Assembly (NCBI RefSeq): GCF_030272615.1
Contig: NC_081412.1
Location: 541,464,335 to 541,528,334, forward strand
DNA length: 64,000 bases
Direction: 5' to 3'
Source of the DNA: Cryptomeria japonica
Taxonomy: Eukaryota > Streptophyta > Pinopsida > Cupressales > Cupressaceae
In this document: positions 57,453-64,000 of the stretch, piece after piece
How the letters are laid out: every line of letters starts with the position of its first letter
How positions within the stretch are numbered: the first letter of the stretch is position 1
The notes under the pieces: model-generated
Database searches by the model: none
Told to the model about the DNA's origin: nothing
Seen by the model: only the letters and a program-made list of their open reading frames with translations
Program-made: the position numbers and the translations under genes

Positions 57453-59587
57453 ATGGGAAAGAACAAGCAAGGAATGATGGAACAACGAGAGGCTCAAAAG
57501 GAAAGACAAAGGCAGCGTATGAAGAAATTCTATGACATAAGAACAATGGGAGAAGAAGGTATGTCATCCTCAACATCTCAATTTGATTTACCAAATGAAT
57601 ATAATGCACCTAATGCAATTGAAGAAGAAATAATTGATAATTTACCATTTGAACCTAATGCGATTGAAGAAGATACTGCATTGAATAATCAATTAAATGA
57701 TGAACATATTACACCTTCTCTACTTGATGAATTGAATGTACATAATGCACCGATGTTAACACCTCCTAGAATCATTTGTAGGAAACCAAAGTATCAAATT
57801 GACATTGATGAGAATATATTGAAGTCAATGCCCAATAAAATGAATGAACAAACTTGTAGGATAATGGTTAAAAGAATATGGCAAAACTATTTTAAAAACT
57901 TAAATCAAACTGCAAGATGTCAATTAATTGTTCAAATGATTAAAAATTTGAATTTTAGAGAGACAATGAAAATTCTAGGCCTAAGATCATCTGAAAGTAA
58001 CAATGAAAGAACTATTGTCAGAAATCTATTTGATGCATATCAATCTATTGGTTCAAAATCACGTAATAAATATTCTAATGCTACTCGACGTGTCATTACA
58101 TCAACCATAATGAGAAAGAAAATAAAAAAAGATCATTTGATAAGCAAAACAAGTAAGTCATTAAACGTTAGTAGAACAACATTAAGTAAAACATTAAAGA
58201 GGTGGGAACAAATAGAGGAACCTAACAATAATTCTCTCTGGGCATTCTCGGATAGACTACCATGCAAAGACAAGGTTGTTGTTGATGCACTAAAAACATT
58301 AATTGAAAATTTTTGGCATGACAACACAAGAGTATCACCCAACCAAAGAGATGTTGTTAGAAGGTGAATTGGGTCTACAAATCATGAGCCACATGCTAAA
58401 CACTATTTGGATATGACTCAAACTAAATATTATGAAAGATTCCTTCAAAAGTTTCTTCAAATAAGAATTCTCAAGGATTTTTTGAAATGGCAAAACCTTT
58501 TTATATTAAGATTAATCATGTACACACCACGTGTTGTTGTAGGATGCATATTGAATTTTCCATGCATTATGATATTTTTCATCATATTTGTTCTACTTTG
58601 CACACTAATGATGTTTTGTAGGAATGTAATATAAAAGCACCTCCTAAGTCGATAAGAGAATTTATTTCAAGTGTGTTATGTAATATATATTATGGTTGCA
58701 TTTATTATAAGATGCCTTGTTTGGTAGGTTCTTGTGCTATATGTGGTGGTTTGCAATGTTTACCAAGATGCGTACATTTGGAGAGCACACATGAAATTGG
58801 TATGGAACTAGTTTCTTTCGGAAAATACAAGACAGTCACATATGGAGTTAAAGATGGAAAAGATTTGAAGAGATGTGAGCTAGTGAAAATTGATATATGT
58901 GTAGCTCAATTTATTGAAATGTTTCAAGAGAAACTAGTTTATGAGTATATAATGCATACACATAGAGCTTGATGGTTAGATAAATAATTCAAGTTATGTA
59001 AGGACACATTTCCTCTTGGCACCATTGTCTCTATAGTTGATTTTGCCGAAAATTATACACTACAACCTCAAAATGAAGTGCAATCCATGTATTATCACTC
59101 TACACAAGTTTCTATTTTTGTACACATAGCATTCATGCATGCAGATGATAGCATAGAGGAGGATAGAAAGATTGTAAGAGAGTATCACTTCTACATAAGT
59201 GATGATCATACTCATTCATCGAAGTTTGTACAAGGATGCTTTAAAGTTTTCTACGATAGTTTAAGGGAAAGGAACATACGATACAATCAACACTTAATAT
59301 GGTTAGTCAATCGCACCACACAATTCAAGAATGCAAGGATGTTTTATTGGTTGACAAGGATGCATATGACAAGCGGTGTACAAATTTTTTGGAATTTCAC
59401 TAAGTTTGGACATGGTAAGGGAGAGAATGATGGTGCAGGACCATGTGTGAAAAGAGCCCTAGCTAGGGAAGAATTGAAGTACAAATGTGGTGCTGAGTTG
59501 GTAGATGCAGAAACAATTGTGCAATTGTGTAAGTCTATGATGGGTCCAAGTAATCCAGGTACATCAACGGTTCATAGATATTTTTAG
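57453..59587 (+). pseudogene. DNA-transposase-like protein with DFAENY and HGKG motifs
   Basis: ATG 57453 opens 304 codons: a basic N-terminus, an acidic linker and a helix-turn-helix-like segment (SLNVSRTTLSKTLKRW, about 58160-58206). After stops and frameshifts (near 58367, 58450, 58620 and 58972) the frame continues to a stop at 59585-59587. Core motifs are a Cys-rich block (CCCRMHIEF), SCAICGG, VDFAENY (about 59036-59056), HFYISDD (about 59189-59209) and FGHGKGENDGAGPCVKRAL (about 59408-59464). Unnamed transposase-like proteins of many eukaryotes share the DFAENY ... SDG ... HGKGxxDGxG pattern, as I remember it. The expected SDG reads VNR here, so a catalytic residue may be lost. The superfamily is not assigned. 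Confidence 0.55.
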
Positions 59588-60505
59588 TTGATCACTGAAT
59601 CTAACATTGAAAACTATCTAGATTGTTATACGGTTATAGGATCAAGTGACATGCACTCATTGACAGAGAGGGTATTGAGTACCCAATAGGGTTTGTTGTC
59701 ATGACAGGAACTTGGCTTCGGAGATACCCTATCAAGAATTCTGATGTTTGGTTATTCAAGGACTTTGAAACACACAAACATATTCTTCATTTCTCTAACC
59801 TTGTTGTTGCAAAAAATATTCATTTGATGAAGTATCATTGTAGACCTCATAACAAGATTTTATGGAAAGTTCATGAATCTGACCAGTAGGCAATACTTGA
59901 CACAATACGGGTTAGAGCTGATCCTGAAGGCTCACTTGATTGATTCTACAGTTCAGAGTAGAATGATTTTGAGAATTTTGTATAAATCGTCGATGAATTG
60001 TTCTATATTCATTTTTTGTATATATAAATTCCCATGAGTTAATTTTTACAAGTTTAGGGGCATAATTTTGTATATTTAAATGGCAATGAGCTGATTTGTA
60101 CATATGTACATGCCAAATTTTGTATATTAAAATGGCGATGAGTTGAATTGCACATATTGTAATGCCAAATTTTGTATAAAATCCCATGAGATGATTTGTA
60201 AGACTTTTTTTTGTATAATCAAATAGCCAAGAGCTGATTTGATGATATTTAGAGGCAAATTTTTGAATAATATGTGACAATGTTTTGTGACTATTTTATG
60301 TGTCAATGTTTTGTGACTATGTTTTGAGTATATGTGATGTGTCCCTATTCAATCATGAGAATTCTTGATTCTTGTATAATCATGGAGAATTACTTGAGTC
60401 ATTATCAGATCATAGGGGTCATAGATTGAGGCTAGATACAATTTGAGCAAAAATTGTCATTGTTGTCAAAAAAATTGTCAAAAACGTTGTCAAGCAACTT
60501 CTACA
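59588..60505 (+). other. Transposon 3' region with remnant coding sequence
   Basis: A fragment at 59701-59889 may still belong to the transposase C-terminus (TGTWLRRYPIKNSDVWLF). Beyond 59940 the sequence is AT-rich, with loosely repeated TTTTGTATA units (about 59975-60290) spaced by 40-60 bp. No gene is supported there. Confidence 0.4.
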
Positions 60506-61345
60506 TTGCGTCGGTAGGGTATGACACTCGACATTTTGGTGCTTTGGGATGCATGAAAGGGGCATTCCTATCATAAAACTTCCCACCTGGACGTGCTCAT
60601 GATGTCGATTTGTGCACACGATGAACCAAATCAATTCTAGCCAATCCTGCAACTTTGCATTGCATGCAACTGACGACTTTTGCAGCAGGCAAAAAAATGC
60701 TACCAATCGAAAATGGCTTTGAGTCATCAAAAGCTGAGAGAGGAAATTATAGAGGAGCCTCATGTGACCCCACGGGATCAAACAAATCAACCATGTGTCC
60801 TAGATTTGAAGAAATAGTCCGTCAAATTTTGACAATTTTTTGGACTCAGGACAATTGAGAGATCGCACCGATACGGTATGACTCTCAACGTTCTGACGCT
60901 TTGGGATGCACAACAAGGGCATGCCTAGCATGAACCTTCCCACTTGAATGCACTTATGACATTGGTTTGTGCACACGATGAACCAAATCAATTATAGCCA
61001 ATCTTGCAACTTTACATTGCATGCAACTGACGATTTTTGGAGCAGGTGAAAAAATACTAATAATTGAAAATGGCTCTGAGTTGTCAAAAACTGAGATAGG
61101 CCATTGTAGAGGAGCCTCACGTGACTCCATGAGGTCAAATAGATCGACCCTATGTGTCTTGGATTTGAAGAAATAGTCCCTCAAATTTTGACAATTTTTT
61201 GGACTCAAGGCAATTGAGAGATCGCACCAGTACGGTATGACTCTCGACATTTTGGTGCTTTGGGATGCATGATAGGGGCATGCCTAGCATAAACCTACCC
61301 ACCTAGATGCACTCACGATGTCGGTTTGTGACACGATGAAGAAAA
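60506..61345. repeat. Tandem repeat with about 360-bp unit, 2.3 copies
   Basis: The landmark GGTATGACTCTC (first copy GGTATGACACTC) followed by GCTTTGGGATGCA recurs near 60517, 60876 and 61236. Each unit includes GTGCACACGATGAACCAAATC (the last one shortened) and a TTTGAAGAAATAGTCC block. The third copy is partial and ends near 61345. Confidence 0.9.
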
Positions 61346-61413
61346 TTTGACCATTGCGAGCATGAGGGTGCTCTCACACCAAACACATTGTTATTTATAT
61401 TCATATTGTCGAT

Positions 61414-61707
61414 TTTTGTTGTTTATATTCATATTGTTGATTACATATGCAAATATTCATTTAAATTTAGAAAAGGGCAGCCACCAAATATAGCAAATAC
61501 ACAATAATGAACTGAATACAAGGAGTTTTATAGGGTTAATTCAACATTTTAGAAATTTTATCAAATCATATTCCACGATTGCAATGTTTTATATCATATA
61601 TTTTTTGTTGTTTATATTCATATTGTTGATTACATATGTAAATATTTATTTAAATTTATAAAAGGACAACCACAAAATATAATGAATACAAAATAATGAA
61701 CTCATTA
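61414..61707. repeat. Direct repeat of about 105 bp
   Basis: TTGTTGTTTATATTCATATT starts units at about 61416 and 61604. Similarity extends about 105 bp through an ACCAAATATA / ACAAAATATA stretch and ATAATGAACT. The roughly 85 bp between them is not repeated. No gene is seen in 61346-61900. Confidence 0.75.
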
Positions 61708-61899
61708 CACATTTATTGGATTGAATAACTATATTTATATATATATAAAAGGCATCTATGCCAAGTCAATAAAAGTATTACAAAACTGTGGCATATGGCA
61801 TGTCCAAATCGATATACAATAAAAATGTAGAATATATCTACATGTATTGGTCATTCTATGACCAAAACTAACACTATATGATCCTAAACTTGTGGTGGA

Positions 61900-64000
61900 T
61901 CATCAAAATCAAGCCTCTTCGATGTAGTACGAGGCTCTGTAGATGGCTACAAAACCACAATTCAAAAGCAAAGTTAGAATTCTTTTGTAGAAAATAGTTC
62001 ACAATTAACAACATAACTATGCATTTAACTTTAATTCCTTTGCAATTGAAATGTAGATTACCTCATCAGCTGATCTAGGAGCTAATGTATTCACTCTCCT
62101 CTCCTTGTCACTCTTAGGAGTTTTCTTGAAGACATAATTAAATGGATCCACGTTATGGTTGTACCACGAAGGGGTCTATTGTAGATTAAATGTACAATTA
62201 ATACAATGTACTAAAATAAATATATCAAAAACACTTAAAAGCTATAATATAGAAAACAATGACATAACTGGGACTAAGGTGCTTCTCCAATGGACTGAGG
62301 ATGGCTCACCATCGATGTAGAAACTGTTGCTATTACCTATACAAAAAATGTTCAAAGATTAAATATAATTAATATAATGATAAGTATTGAAGGTTAAAAA
62401 TAATTAATTTTACATATCAAACAAAAGTGTACCAGATCCTAAGATGCTTCTCCGGTGCAAGGAGGAGGGTTTGCCATTGATAAAATAGGTATGGATATTT
62501 CCTGTATGAAAAATTATAAGATTATAATATATCACAAGTTCACATGTACATGCACATATGATCATGAAATCAAGAAAATAAAGTAGAGATACATACCTCT
62601 GCCTTCTCTTGATTTGTGGGAGAATCAGGTGCATTCAACAAATCCACAAAGCTCAGTGGTCATTGTACATGTAAAATAGACAAAAAAACACTAATCAATC
62701 TACAAACCCCAACTAATACTTGATTTCAACATTTTCAAACAATTGTACAACTAAAAATGTATTCAATTACCTTCTTCCCACATTTTGGCATCTTCGAGGA
62801 ATTCTTTTTCTAAGGACGAGCCCTAGATGCAGAGGGGGGTACCTTAATAAAACAAAATTAACATGAGATATTAGTACAGATAATAAATTAAACATAATTT
62901 TAAAAATCTAAAATGAAATGACTTGCATATTCCATCAAAATGATACATAAAAAGAGTTTATACAAAATATGATACCGTATAGCCTTGTAGGCCAAAATCG
63001 ATCGCTGAGAGTATGATGTCATCAATTTGGGGCATTTCATCCCCTATCAACACCTACAAACTAGAAATTGGACCAAGCATTAAAGATAGTTAGTATATCT
63101 TGTATATTTTTGAATTCAAAGTGTACTATTCTATTTAAACATGTTACAAAATTTATACCTCGGGCATCAAAGTTGTAGCTATAGTAACTAGGGGAGGTGT
63201 ATGGGATATCATTGTTGCATCCTAAAATGCATATTATTTGTCTCAATTTAAATCGATGTATAAATGAAAATTCATTTATGTAAGTACAAATTTAAAGTGA
63301 CTGATAAATAAAATGTTATGAATTCAAATCAACACACCTGTGTCTGTGGCTCATGGGCAAACACCATGTCCATCAACTCATCTGTCAGCACGACATCCTC
63401 AACTGTGTGAGCCTAACATCTACAACTAAAAATCATGAACAGATGATATGAGGATACATCTACACCAACTGCATCATCTATCCCCAAGCAACTGAGACAC
63501 ATATGTTGGATGGGCTATTTATCGCCCTCTAATGGCTCATCATCCAATACAATAGGGTGTACTAATGATGTCCCATGCTGGATGATGGCACTAGTCAATG
63601 TTGTGGCCACCTGAAGAGTTTGTAGCTCCATTAACTCTTTTAGCTCTAATGGAACAACCTGATGCACCTTGGGTTTGGGTGCTAGGGGGCGGCGACTTTC
63701 CACAGGTAATCACCTATGGGCTCCAGGTCTATCTTGGGCAGAGCCACCACCTCTACCATGAAACTCTCTCATGTCAAAATAGTTTGGCCACAAATTGAGC
63801 ACAAACTAACAATATATTTTTCTCAAAAAATATAATGGCACCTCTTAACTATTACAAGGTGGATCATCAGAGACCATCCACCACCTCTGCCAAAAAATTT
63901 CTTCATCTACACATTGGTACACCAATGTATGAGAAACCTCTTTGCATTAAGAGGTAATGACTGACCAGTTTTGGGATCAACAAAAAGGGCACATATTTGT
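61900..64000 (-). pseudogene. Multi-exon unknown gene, copy 2 (runs off the window)
   Basis: Exons can be placed by clean GT/AG borders on the minus strand. The long exon runs from beyond 64000 to 63338, with donor CAG then GTGTG. A 63-bp exon follows at 63221-63159 (DATMISHTPP ... LMPE), then a 72-bp exon with VLIGDEMPQIDDIILSAIDF near 63054-62983. Next are a basic KKNSSKMPKCGKK exon near 62850-62772, a short exon (LSFVDLLNAPDS) near 62660-62600, and two related short exons near 62500 and 62300. Order and spacing match copy 1 (17990-20657). The long exon encodes NYFDMREFHGRGGGS and a Cys-rich end. In-frame stops are present. It converges on the transposase-like gene. Confidence 0.5.

Overview
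This is repeat-dense land-plant nuclear DNA, probably from a large-genome species such as a gymnosperm. The evidence is long AT-rich LTR retrotransposons nested inside one another, chromodomain Ty3/gypsy pol, and primer-binding sites (PBS) for plant cytosolic tRNAs. The species cannot be named from the sequence. I see no convincing host gene; nearly every stretch up to about 55.5 kb belongs to a transposable element.

Layout. (1) 1-16842: element D on the minus strand, a Sirevirus-like LTR element. It has a gag and a long ORF2 but no pol. Element C (4726-12855, plus strand, ATCAT target duplication) sits inside ORF2. The left LTR of D (1014-2194) is followed directly by the PBS and gag of a second copy (1-1013), so two element bodies share one LTR. 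(2) 16843-21158: a degenerate LTR, then a decayed multi-exon minus-strand gene. (3) 21159-55503: element F (minus, 5'-truncated) carries two insertions. One is element G (21882-44953, plus, Ty3/gypsy chromovirus, CTCAT duplication), which itself holds A (24134-32161, minus, GCCTT duplication) and B (34417-41191, minus, AATAA duplication). The other is element E (45740-53531, minus, GAGTC/TAGTC duplication). (4) 55504-57240: unassigned sequence, a 500-N gap, a CT-rich microsatellite and short direct repeats. (5) 57240-64000: a plus-strand DNA-transposase-like pseudogene, 360-bp tandem repeats, and a second copy of the multi-exon minus-strand gene, convergent with the transposase.

Two non-autonomous retrotransposon groups stand out. 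D, A and B have tRNA-iMet PBSs, several polypurine tracts, a coiled-coil gag with 3-5 zinc knuckles, and a shared ORF2 of about 1080-1170 codons where pol should be. C, E and F have a tRNA-Trp-type PBS (seen in C and E) and a gag-protease-like ORF with a conserved acidic tail, also without reverse transcriptase or integrase. Only G encodes a recognisable pol, and its integrase has lost two catalytic residues. All elements look inactive, but the nesting with intact target duplications allows each one to be excised on paper.

The best candidate for something undescribed is ORF2 of D/A/B, together with a covarying hairpin at the PBS end of their LTRs. Next is the transposase plus multi-exon partner at 57-64 kb.
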